Source: Monodelphis domestica (lineage: Eukaryota; Chordata; Mammalia; Didelphimorphia; Didelphidae). From it: DNA of 64,000 nt. Of this stretch, positions 1 to 10,401 are shown in pieces. A program made the translations under genes and the position numbers. The stretch is taken from the NCBI RefSeq assembly GCF_027887165.1, contig NC_077227.1:64924607-64988606 (forward strand), written 5' to 3'. Under the pieces are notes generated by a model. That model was not told where the DNA came from, searched no databases, and was given only the letters and a program-made list of their open reading frames with translations. The first letter of the stretch is position 1. The number at the start of each line of letters is the position of its first letter.

Positions 1-2189
1 TGAAAGATGAAATACACATGCAAAGGAGAGAACATGGCTGGCTGATGAGGAAGAGAATACATTCAACAAGCCTAGCCAAGGTTGTAGGTAGTAATGCATC
101 TCTGAGTACCACAGGATCATTGATCAGGGATTGGAAGAAACCTCTAAACCCATCCAGTTCAATACCCTTCATTTTGAAGTTGAGGAAACCTAGTACAAAG
201 GGGTGATGAAGTAGGACCTGCTCAAGGTTATACCAGTAGCAAGCTCAGAGTAGGGATTTAAACTCATGACTCCATGATTCCAAGTACAGCATCAATTCTT
301 TTTCCATTGTACCATGATCTCTCTTTGGGACGTTTGAAAATTCTTTTGGTTTTTGTTACATTTTCCCCATTCTTCACTGAGATCCTTGGGACCAGAGACA
401 AGGAGAGAGTTAGGAGAGAGATTATGTTCTAAATTCTCTGGAACCGTATAAAATTCCTGGTTAATTTTTAATTTATTTTTTATTTTTGAAATTTCCTACA
501 CCCTGATGGTTCTGAGTATTACCTTGCAACAGTGAAATAAATATCAAAGTCAGGAGAAAGCTTGTCTTTTTGGTTAGTTCCAATGCAGACTTAAAATCAA
601 GGGGATGCTGGGAATATATTTTTACTTATTGGCTACAAAAGGACCGAGAGAGTACTTTTATTGTGATTGGTATTAAATTGATGTCACAGTAGTAACCACT
701 TAAATTCATTAACCTTCATGCATTTGCTGGCTTACTTTCTTTAGAAATGTGCTGGCTACAGAATGATTAGTTTTCAGGGCTAGAGCCGTACCTGTATAAA
801 ACATTGCTGACTGAAAGGTGACCTTCCTTCCTTCTCTTCTCTTCCTCACAGATATAAACTATTTTAAAAGATGAGGGGCAAATGAATGCACTGAGTAGCT
901 GGGACAGGTCTTGCTGGGAAGAAAAATAAGCTTCATCCCTCACCGAGCACTATTTTTTTTCTTAGAGGACATTTTCTGTGGAGCTGACTTGTCCCTCTTG
1001 GGATATGTCCTTGAATTTTAATTGGAGGGGCTGATACTAAATAGGCCAGAAAAGTAGCCCTTTAGGGCTCATTTGGGAATCTGTGTTACTTTATATTTGG
1101 TCAGTCATCATACTGACAAATATTCTTTTTCCACGATATAATTGACTGGATTAGATTGTCCAATGGGAGACTCCTTTGTTTCACAATATAACAAAATAAG
1201 CCCTGTCCCCCTCCCCCCCCTTTTTGACCCTGTGGTTTTATTAAAGATTCACTCTTTTGCCCTTAGAGGCTATTTTTGCATGAATCCAACTCAAAGAATG
1301 GGAGGATCTCTCTTTCCCTTCCCGCAACTATTATTATTTCAGTACCTGGAGGATGCTACGCAGATTCTTCTTTGCCAATCTAGATTGTGGCTTTTTGACT
1401 TGGGAGACAGTCTGAGAATTATTGTGGCTGAAAAATTCATTAGTCAGCCTGGGGATGGACATGTCTGACCCGAGGATCACAACCTTAGGTTGAAGGGGAT
1501 CTCAGAGACTGGGGGGTCCAAACCTCTCATTCCATTGATGAAGAAATGATGTCTAGTGGTTAAAATAACTTGCCCAGGGTAACCCAAGTGGTCAGCCTCC
1601 GATTCAGGTCTTCTGGATCTAGGGCCATTTTTGTTTCCCTACCTTCTAGGACCATTTTTGTTTCCCCACCTTAGTCCTCAGAGAGCAGTTGCGGAGCCTT
1701 TCAATGGACCCAGATGCTTTTCACATTGTTAGGGCTTGTCAGAGCTTGCCTTTCTGAGAGCTCAGGGTTACCTCCTTGCTGAGACGAGGCCTCAGAGTAC
1801 AACTTTGTGGAAGTAGTGCTATTTTTATTATTTTATATAATAATAGCTTGTGTTATATATAGCCCTTTAAAGAAATGAGGAACACTTTACTATGCCTGTG
1901 ACTTCTTTTGATGAGATTTCACAGCAACCCTGTAGAGGTAAGGGAGGGAGGTCTCCTCTGGTACAGGGCCAGAAAGTAGAACCAGTCTTTTGGTCAATTT
2001 GCCTTTACAGATTCAGATGTGGTCCCTGTTTCCTGGTTCGCCATCCCACTTGAAATTATTAAAGTTTTAGACTGGTTTTCTGGATAGCTACCTTGTTTTC
2101 CTTACCTCACATTACACTTAGATGATATTTTCCATATTTATGATATGGGAGAGAAGAATGATTGATTTGATCTTTTTTTTTCCCCTTTA

Positions 2190-2335
2190 AGCCTTACCTT
2201 CTAGTATCAATTCTAAGCTAAAAAAGCAGCAAGGGCCAGGCAATTGAGGTTAAGTGACTTGCTCAGGGTCAGTGTCTGAACTCATATTTGAGCCCAGTTC
2301 CTTTCTACTCCAGGTCTGACCCACTGTTCTACCTA
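2190..2335 (-). mobile_element. tRNA-derived SINE, degenerate
   Basis: aagccttaccttctagtatc, gttaagtgacttgctcaggg and gacccactgttctacctaga are in the SINE1 order, with internal loss. Confidence 0.6.
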
Positions 2336-2701
2336 GATTCTTCTGGTTGATTTGATCTTGAAATATAGGGATGAAGATTTGCTCTCTATCAGTTGATGGC
2401 CCTCTTCTCTAGTTCCTCTCTGCCTTTATCAAATAGTACTATATATATCTCTGCAATAAATGTATTGTATCCAGAGCTTTCTTGATAGGTAAATTCATTC
2501 GACTCTGTGGTATATTTTAGGATATTTACTTTTTGTTTGTTTTAAACATTAGAAAGTTAGCTATTTGCCCAATGGATTTTTGGAGTTTAGTTTAGAATTT
2601 ATTTTGAAATGGAAAGGGATACTTTTGGAGTCATTCAGGACTAGGCTCTGTCAGATCTTCTAAACAGCTTGAGCTGCCCTTGTATATTATTGTTGAGTTT
2701 A

Positions 2702-3720
2702 GTCTCTTAATAATTTTTTTGTTTGTTTTTATTTTTGACCCTAGGTAGAGTTTTGGATAGTTTATCTGACAGTCCTCCATCCAAATTTCCAGGTATAGTT
2801 CAAACCAAATTAAAATGTAATGGTGAAATGTTTGACAAAACAAATATAAATACAATACAACATAGATAATGTTAATTTATGGTTTTCTAAGTTAGTGTGC
2901 CACCCTCAGAGATCTGTTATGATTTGAATTTGACCCCACTGATCTTTACACTATAATTCTCTCAGTATTTACAGATAAAGAAAACTGAGGCTTAGGGGTC
3001 AAATGATTTCTTCTCTGGCAGAGCCAAGCCTTGAATTCAAGTCTCTGATTCCAAAATTTCTATTCTTTCTTCCACTTTATCAAAGAACTTAACTTGACCT
3101 TGAATATTTATCCAACCCAGAAAATATGGAGGAGCTCTTATTTTTTCTTTAATATGTTTTAGTTGACCGTGTCTGTTATATCTTCATTTCTGATTATATC
3201 CCCATTTCCCTATCTAGCAAATAGGGCTTAACAACTAAGTATAAAAAACCAGAGGTCAAGAAGATCAGCTGAATCTCCAACACATAGATTAAGCCTCCCT
3301 GGCCCCCATTCTCTACAAAGAAGAGAGGGAAGTATGTTTTCTATACTCTTCTACTGGGCGAAATTCCTGGTTCATTAACACTACATTTGCTTTCTTTTCA
3401 TTTGTATTGTAACTTATGCTTTGTTTTCTTCATTTCCTTTATTTTGCATCAGTTTTTATGAAGCTTCTTGTATATCTTTGAATTTTTAGTGTCCATTTTG
3501 CTTTATAGTCAAATTCAAATAGTAACAAATCTCTGAGGGTTGCATATTGACTTAGGAAACCATAAATTAACATTATCTATGTTGTATTGTTTTTTATTTT
3601 AATTTTTTTGTTACACAGTTCACAAAGACAATTTAATTTAGTCCTACTATACCAGGGAGTTTGGATAGATAAACTACCCAGGGTCAAAAATAAAAACAAA
3701 AACAAATAATAGTCTCTTAC
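2702..3720. repeat. Inverted duplication, arms 2702-2933 and 3508-3720
   Basis: Shared words (arm 1 sense): gtttttatttttgaccct, caatacaacatagataatgt and taatttatggttt. The reverse complement of arm 2 keeps the same order over more than 200 bp with small indels. The spacer is about 574 bp. Confidence 0.85.
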
Positions 3721-3865
3721 ATTCACATACCATTATTTTAGTTATTGTCCACCCAGTTCACCAGCATCTACTTTGTTTTTAGTTCTTTGCTACCACAAAA
3801 AAAAAAAAGGAAATCAACAAATTATTTGGGAATTGTTTTCTTTTTCTTCTTCACCTTTTGCATGA

Positions 3866-4215
3866 GATTAGGTGTCATAGTGGAGAGAGTGCTGGGTTTG
3901 GATTCAGGAAGACCTAGTTTCAGATCTTGCCTTTAATGCTTTTTTGGGGTGTGAACCTGGATAATTGACAGACCCTGCATTAGTAACTCTTTAGGTCTTG
4001 CAGTGAATGGAGCTTTGGGCCTGAGGAATACTCAACTTCTTGAGTTCAGATCCAGTCTCAGACATTTAGTATTTATGTGACCTTGGACAAGTCACTTAAC
4101 TCATTTGTAAAATAATGAGCTGGAGAAGGAAATTACAAACCACTCAGTAACTCTATGGAGAAAACCCCAAATGGGATCATGAAGAGTTGGACATCACTGA
4201 AAAATGATTGAACCA
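3866..4215 (+). mobile_element. SINE with RTE/BovB-like tail (possibly two nested pieces)
   Basis: Head tcatagtggagagagtgctg, middle gtcacttaactcatttgtaa, tail gggatcatgaagagttggac. A second partial head near 4030 suggests two copies. Confidence 0.65.
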
Positions 4216-4587
4216 TGCCAGGATCCATGTATTAATAGGTGTAGGTTTGTTGGACCTTGCTTTGGTATTGAGTATTTGCAAGTGGAATTTCTGTACACTG
4301 CAGCCCACATCCACTAAAGAACTACTGTGGAGTCATCTTGATAAAGAAGTGATCCTGGGCTGAAAAAAGATGTCAGATGAGCTGGGTGATGAACTGTCTT
4401 TCCCTATGTTTGGGGAGCCTTGACTTGTAGGTTTCTACAGTCTTTGTCCGTGGAGGGAACAGCTATTCAGGCTAATGAAATTTCAGATCCTTGAAGGATT
4501 GAAATAATTTTTTAAAGTTCTTTTTTTTAATCATTCTGTACTATTAGATGAAGAATTAACTGTTTATTATTGCCTTGGAGACATTAT

Positions 4588-4783
4588 TTTAAAAAAATCT
4601 TATGTTCCATCTTAGAACCAATACTATGTATTGATTCCAAGACAGAAGAGCAGTAAGGAGTAAGGCAGTTGGGTACAAGTGATTTGCCCAAGGTCATACA
4701 AGTAGAAAGTGTTTGAGACTAGATTTGAACCCAGGACCTTCCATCTCTAGGCCTGACTCTCCATCCACTAAGCTGCCCCAGGA
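4588..4783 (-). mobile_element. tRNA-derived SINE (SINE1 type)
   Basis: atgttccatcttagaaccaa, ttgatt-ccaagacagaagag and ccatccactaagctgcccc; nearly full length. Confidence 0.8.
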
Positions 4784-5817
4784 CATTCTTAAAATGCTTC
4801 TTTCTGAGAAAGAATGTAAGGATTAGTATTAGGATGGCTCTGGTTTTCTAGAAAATTACAAGTATCCTGATCTATCGTGGAGCTCAAGGAATTTTTTTCC
4901 CCTTTTCTTTTTAAACATTGATTTCATTTTTTTGGGTTACATTTTGAACTTCTTCTGAACTGTCTCCCTCCTCTTCTCCCCCCAACCCCAAAGAGAAGTC
5001 CAACATTTGATAAGATATATGTAGATTCATACAACACAGGCTTCCGTATATTAGTTCTTTCTTTGGAGGTGGATAGCATTTTCCTTCATAAAAGGACTTT
5101 TTCTGTAGGCATGCCAAGGGATTGCTTGAGACTACAGGGGCAGGCAGGCTTCTGTGCGGAATGAGATTTTTGTTTGGTGGTAGCTGTCTTCCCCTCCACT
5201 TATGTCTCACTCCTCTTCCCCACTCTGTAAACATTTACCCTGAGGTGTCCTTTTGAACTTTCCTGCCTCTATCTTATGTGGTAGGAAGGAAGAAAGAGTG
5301 GGATTATTTATGTCTTTGGGACCTGCCTTTGGCTCATGAAACGCTGAAGTAGAACTTGGCCCATGTGGAAGTTCAAGGCTCCTTCTTTGTTTTTCCCAAA
5401 TTTAATCCTAGGAACATTTTTAAGCAAAAAACTTTTTTTTTTACTCTTCTTTCTGAAATACTTTTAATTACAAAATAAGACAAGATAACAGATATAAACA
5501 CGTCTATGCAAATTATATATGAGAGATAGTGTTAGGTTCCAGAATTGTTATCTTTTGGGGCAAAGGGGACTCTTTGGCTTTGAGACTGCCCTCAGGGATT
5601 CTGTGGAGAAGGAGGTGAGCCTCTTCACATGTGCTTGGAAGTGATACAGAATAATCTCTGTATAGTACCAGTGGATATCAATCAAGCGTTCCCATCCTAG
5701 TGAAAAAACATGGAGATCCCACTTGGTACCATTGGTAGGATTGCAAAAGAAAGAGATAAGATGCTTGACTCCGGGATCTCTCTAGAAAACCCAGAGAAAG
5801 AGAGAGGCGCAATCATA

Positions 5818-5995
5818 GAATTCCATGAATGTTCAACTGGGAGTCTGGAGACCTGGATTCTAGTTCCAACTCCAGCTATTTATGATGACTTTGGGAAAGG
5901 CTCTGGGCTTCCTTTTTCTCATCTGTAAAATGAAGTGACTGGTCCGTATATTATCTTTAAGATTCCTTTCAAGCTCTGGCATGCACAGATCCTAA
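5818..5995 (+). mobile_element. MIR-like SINE
   Basis: gggagtctggagacctggat, catctgtaaaatgaagtgac and attcctttcaagctctggca match the MIR core and tail order. Confidence 0.6.
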
Positions 5996-6257
5996 GTTGA
6001 TGGTTAATATAATGCAGATGGAGTAAGTGGATGGCCACTGTTTAATCTGAGAAGTTTTTCGAGAAGCGAGTTCTAAGCACATTTTCCAGGGAGATGAAAG
6101 ACAGGTTCATAGGCTGATAGATTCGGAGCTGTAAGGGACCCTTAGGGATCATTTGGTCCAACTCTTCATTTTATAGATGAAGAAACTGATGGATTAAGAA
6201 GAAGGCAAAGTGTGTAGGGTAGGGGAGGAATGGAGATTGGGGAGAGAAAGCATTCCA

Positions 6258-6428
6258 GATCATAGATTTAGAGTTAGATGAACCTTAGAGGTCCTCTAGT
6301 TTAGCCCCGTTATTTTACAGATAAAACTGGAGTCTCCCCCCCTCCCCAAGATTACATAGGTAAAATATAACAGCTAAGCTAGGATTTGAACCCAGGTTTT
6401 CTGATTCTTATCACCAGTACTCTTAGCA
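6258..6428 (-). mobile_element. MIR-like SINE, antisense
   Basis: atcatagatttagagttaga, ttttacagataaaactggag and ggatttgaacccaggttttc. A shorter related piece sits at 6110-6190. Confidence 0.6.
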
Positions 6429-7126
6429 TGGTCAAGGCACAGATATTAGAATGAGGAATTGGCTTTTCTAAGTTCAGAAAATGGGGAGCTGAATTAGAAT
6501 TTGAACTCAAGTCCTCTGCAACAATAGCATTCATGACATATTCTGAGGCAAAGACATAGGATTGAGTAAGACTCTGTAATAGATAACAGGCAGATGAACT
6601 TGTTTAGTGTTGTTGGAAGTAAGGTAACGACAACAAACGTAAGCTGATGAAGTTAGGGAATATGCCTTCATAGACTTGAGCCCTGTCATCTTAGAACCCA
6701 CAGTGAGGGCATGTTGGGAAATCTTCCTTCTTTCTGAACTGTTTTCTCTTCCCTCATTTTCTGTCTTGATAGCTTTTACTATTCTGCTCCAGTTAACAAA
6801 AAAAGTTAATTATTTCTCATTTCTTATTCCTTTTGGAGAGCTATTTTGTAATCTGTTTCCTCCATACTTGTGTCTGGCATTGGTAGGGAGCCAATGCCCA
6901 GACTGGCATGTTTTCCTCCCCAATCTGTTACCAGCTCCCATAAATTCACACAATTGAAATATTTCCTTCATTTTAATTTCATGGAATGATTCACTGGCTA
7001 TCTTGTTATGAGATTGTCTTTACTTTTTAGGCTACCTTTGACCTCCTGCGAGGTGGGGGAATAGACTAGAGGTTTGGGCATAGATCCTTGTATTCAATTT
7101 ATTTATTAAACAAAACAAAAGAAAAA

Positions 7127-7296
7127 ACCCATACCTCTGTTTTAGATTCAATACCGTGTATTGAAGTGTACCGAAGAGCATAAGGACTAGGTAAGACTAG
7201 GGTTACACAGCTAGGAAGTGTCTGAGGTCAAATTTGAACCCAGAGCCTCCCATCTCCAGACCTGGCTCTCAATGTGCTGAGCACCTAACTGCCCCT
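7127..7296 (-). mobile_element. tRNA-derived SINE (SINE1 type)
   Basis: gattcaataccgtgtattga, ttacacagctaggaagtgtc and gagcacctaactgcccc. Confidence 0.75.
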
Positions 7297-7502
7297 TAAA
7301 AATAATATTCTTTGAAAGAATGACTGTCTTGTAGGGAGAAGGAGGAAGGAAATGGAGAAATCTAAATGATGCATTAACAAAAGACATCAATAAAATCTAT
7401 TCTTAAATTAGTTGCTAATTAAAAACAAGGAGATAAAGATGTTGAATGCTAAAGAACTAATAGCAGCACTAGTAGTATTAGTGATAACATGGTAACAGTA
7501 GT

Positions 7503-7825
7503 ATAGTCGTCTCTCGCTGTATTGCGGTTCACTTATTGAGGCTTCACCGTATCAGATTTTTTTTTATCTGATTCTGTATCTCTGGGATTTTTGCTGTTTA
7601 GTCGGATTTTGTGAATGAATACTGTACTGTACACAATGGAAATGTAGTATACCACTATGGCTTGTGCAAAGGTGACCTACCAGAACGCTGTGTTTTGTAT
7701 CCTGGGCGCATATTGGCTCCGTGACTGTAGCATCGGTCTGTTTGCTCTCTTGCTACTTTGCAGATTTTCACCTATTGCTGGGGTCTCTGGAATGTAACAC
7801 CCACCATAGGTGAGGGATCACTGTA
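7503..7825. mobile_element. Tigger-like (TcMar) non-autonomous DNA transposon
   Basis: The right end, ggtgagggatcactgta, and the left end, tagtcgtctctcgctgtatt, form imperfect terminal inverted repeats with TA at the borders. The interior has attgcggttcacttattg and ttcacctattgctggggtct, typical of Tigger-type ends. It has no coding capacity. The left part of the trinucleotide tract begins straight after it. Confidence 0.6.
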
Positions 7826-7849
7826 ATAGCATTAACCCTACTAATAGCA

Positions 7850-8590
7850 GTAGTAAATAGTAGTAGTAATAGCAACAGTAGTAGCAATGGCAATAGCAAC
7901 AATAATATCAATAGAAGTGATAGCAATAGCAATAGCAATAGCAGTAATGGTAGTAATAGCAATAGTAGTAAAATAGCAATAGCAATGCTATTATTAATTA
8001 TTAATATGTATTAATAAGTATTAATAACAGTAATAGTAGTAGTAAAAATAATAGCAGTAATAATAATAAAATAGTAATAGCAGTAACAATAGGACTAGTA
8101 GTAGAAGTAATAGCAGTAATAATAAGATAGTAATAGCAGTAATAATAGCACTAGTAGTAGAAGTAATAGCTTTAATAATAAAATAGTAATAGCAGTAATG
8201 ATAGCACTAGTAGTAGAAGTAATAGCAGTAATAATAGCACTAGTAGTAGAAGTAATAGCATTAATAATAATAAAATAGTAATAGCAGTAATGATAGCAAT
8301 AGTAGTAGAAGTAATAGTAGTGGTAATAATAAAACAGTAATAGCAATAACAATAAAAGCAGTAGTAGAAGTAATAGTTATAGAAGTAATAGCAAAAATAG
8401 TAATAGCAGTACTAATAGCAATAGCAGTAGTAATACCTATAGTAGAGGCAATAGTAGTAATAGTAAAATAGTAATAGCAGTAATAATAGCAATTGTAGAA
8501 ATAATAGTAGTAAAAGTAATAATAGCAATAGCTATACTGATAGCAATAGCAGCAGTAGTAATAGCAATAGTAGTAGTAATAGCCATGGCA
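7850..8590. repeat. Imperfect trinucleotide tract (AGT/AAT/AGC)n
   Basis: About 740 bp of agtaatagc-type triplets with local 30-50-bp sub-repeats such as agcactagtagtagaagtaa. The long minus-strand open frames here (runs of Leu, Tyr) are products of the repeat, not genes. Confidence 0.95.
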
Positions 8591-9035
8591 AGAGTTGTAA
8601 AATAGTATGGCTATCCTATCTCTCCAGTTTGGGTCTAACATAGTGCAGTGATTTCTAATCCTGACTAGAGAAGGGGGAAAATAGATTCTTGTTAAGCCTT
8701 TAAAGTTTAGGAAGATGGTAGTTTCTCAGACCTAATGGAACCCCATTTCTGGGTTAGTCATCTCAAACTCGGGGTCTTGGTGCTTATAAGAAATCACATT
8801 CAAAATATATACTCTCATTCTTGTCTGCTAACCCTTGAGTAAACTTTGTATTAACCTGATATTGTTGTCGCAGTAGTCACTGCCCTAAATCTCCGGTCGA
8901 AACAACTTCCCTGATCTCCTAGTCCATCATGATCCCAACTCCCCCCCCCCCCCCCATGGCAGTAAATGTGCCTTGTTTATGGTTATATGGGTCTGTACTG
9001 TATCTGGTAAGTAGAATATAAATGCAATGAGGGCA

Positions 9036-9172
9036 AACCAAGTTTTTGAGGAGGGAAAATTCCTGGACACAAGGTGGGGAAAACTCTGAAGCTTTGGAGT
9101 AGCTGTAATTGTTAGGAAGTTGAGTTTGTCCCACCTTATGTCCAGGAATTTTTCCCTCTTCAAAAACTTGGT
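9036..9172. repeat. Short inverted repeat, arms 9036-9079 and 9131-9172
   Basis: aaccaagtttttgaggaggg and ttcctggacacaaggtgggg recur as the reverse complement (ccaccttatgtccaggaatt ... caaaaacttggtt), with about three mismatches and one indel. The loop is 51 bp. Confidence 0.9.
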
Positions 9173-9814
9173 TGCCTAGCCAGGTAGCATGATGGGTTTC
9201 CTTCAGCAAAGGCTGGATGGCTACATGTTAACTTTGTCATAGTAGGGATTCTTTTTTCAGGTATAAATTCGACTATATGATCACTGAGGATCCTTCCAAC
9301 TTGGAAATAATAGAATTCTGACCAGGGATTATTCAATTTCTGTTTCACTTCCAGTGATGAGCACAGGGCCGTATACATAATAGGAAAGAAAAAAAAGAGA
9401 AAGAAGGAAAAAGGAGGAAGGCAGGACAGGAGGGAGGGGGGAAGAAAGGAAAAGAGGAAAAATGGGAAGAAGTCTAGGAGAGCTAGGGATCTACAAGTAT
9501 GTCAAGGTTGTTCTAGGGACAATTTCAAATTCAGTTACTTTGCTTGGGGTGCTGGCGAACTTTTGAGCACTTTATGGAGCTCTTTGTGAGTGAATTCTTT
9601 GCATATTATTCATTTTTTTCTGGGATGAAATAAGGGCTATTTAACTTTTATGTATTGCTACCTTGTATAAAAGCTGGGACCCTATTGTCTACCTTTTGGA
9701 AAACCTAGGCATGAGTCAAACATAGGCTATCGTTGGAGATTTTCTTGGGATTCTTGGGACAATAAGTAAAAGAGTTGTGGTGACCCTTTTACCTCCAACC
9801 ACTAGAATGAAACT

Positions 9815-9940
9815 GAGTCTATATAAACCTGTGTATCAGTTCCAAGGTAGAAGAACCATAAGAGAGTTAAGTGACTTGCCCAGGGTCATATAGCTAGGTA
9901 TATCTGAGGCCAGATTTGGTATCCTTGCTGCCCCCTATAT
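9815..9940 (-). mobile_element. tRNA-derived SINE, shortened
   Basis: gtatcagttccaaggtagaa, gtgacttgcccagggtcata and gaggccagatttggtat; the head is truncated near a TTTA/TTCA repeat. Confidence 0.6.
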
Positions 9941-9942
9941 AA

Positions 9943-10055
9943 ATATATTTATTTATTTATTCATTCATTAATTCATTAATTCATTCATTTGCTTGTTTAT
10001 TTGCTTGCTTATCTATCTGTCTGTGTGTCTGTCTATCTATCTATCTCTCTATCTA
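9943..10055. repeat. TTTA/TTCA/TCTA/TCTG simple repeat
   Basis: A succession of tetramers between two antisense SINEs, ending 4 bp before the tail of the second. Confidence 0.9.
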
Positions 10056-10058
10056 ACC

Positions 10059-10247
10059 CTCACCTTCTACCTTAGAATCAATACTGTGTATTAGTTCCAA
10101 GGCAGAAGAGTGTTAAGGGTTGGGCAATTTGGGTAAAGTGACTTACCCAGGGTCACACAGCTAGGAAATGTCTGAGGCCATATTTGAACTTAGGATATCC
10201 TGTATCTAGGTCTGACCCTCAAGCCACTGAGCTACCCAGCTGCCCCC
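10059..10247 (-). mobile_element. tRNA-derived marsupial SINE (SINE1 type), antisense
   Basis: It reads accctcaccttctacctta ... gtcacacagctaggaaat ... gagctacccagctgccccc, full length with the tRNA-like head at the right. Its head ends about 57 bp before the first coding exon of TSPAN14, next to its pyrimidine tract. Confidence 0.85.
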
Positions 10248-10303
10248 TCCCCCAAACTTTTAAATGCAATTTGCTAACTCATTTCTTCCTTCTCTCTGAA
10301 CAG

Positions 10304-10401
10304 GCCCTGGTTTTCAGAAGATGCATTATTACAGATATTCTAATGCGGAAGTCAGCTGTTGGTATAAGTATCTACTTTTCAGCTACAACATTGTCTTCTG
10401 G
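10304..10401 (+). CDS. TSPAN14: TSPAN14 first coding exon (17 nt 5' UTR, residues 1-27)
   Basis: The acceptor is a pyrimidine-rich run ending in ctgaacag at 10303. Seventeen untranslated bases follow, then ATG at 10321 with A at -3. It encodes the cytoplasmic N-terminus [17 protein letters not shown] and the start of membrane segment 1, ending at Trp27. The donor is gtgagt at 10402. This start fits the TSPAN14 N-terminus I know, and no upstream in-frame ATG lies in the exon. An antisense SINE ends only about 57 bp before the acceptor. Confidence 0.95.

Larger units (their letters stand above)
1..10303. other. Non-coding DNA upstream of TSPAN14 exon 2, probably intron 1
   Basis: No exon, CpG island or promoter-like GC-rich block is visible. 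It holds SINE and MIR relics, an inverted duplication (2702-3720), a Tigger-like element (7503-7825), a long imperfect trinucleotide tract (7850-8590), a small inverted repeat near 9.1 kb and a (TTTA/TCTA)n tract next to exon 2. Calling it intron 1 is an inference from the acceptor at 10303. Confidence 0.6.

Noticed and set aside
7503..7825. Possible transposase gene in the Tigger-like element
   Set aside because: Only about 320 bp with no open frame; it is a non-autonomous relic.
8095..8641. Minus-strand frames rich in Leu, Tyr and Thr
   Set aside because: They come from the AGT/AAT/AGC triplet tract, which lacks stops on that strand.
8941..8955. C-run of about 15 bases, with similar G/C runs at 15.33, 46.75 and 60.13 kb
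   Set aside because: Ordinary homopolymers, possibly with sequencing length error. No further structure seen.
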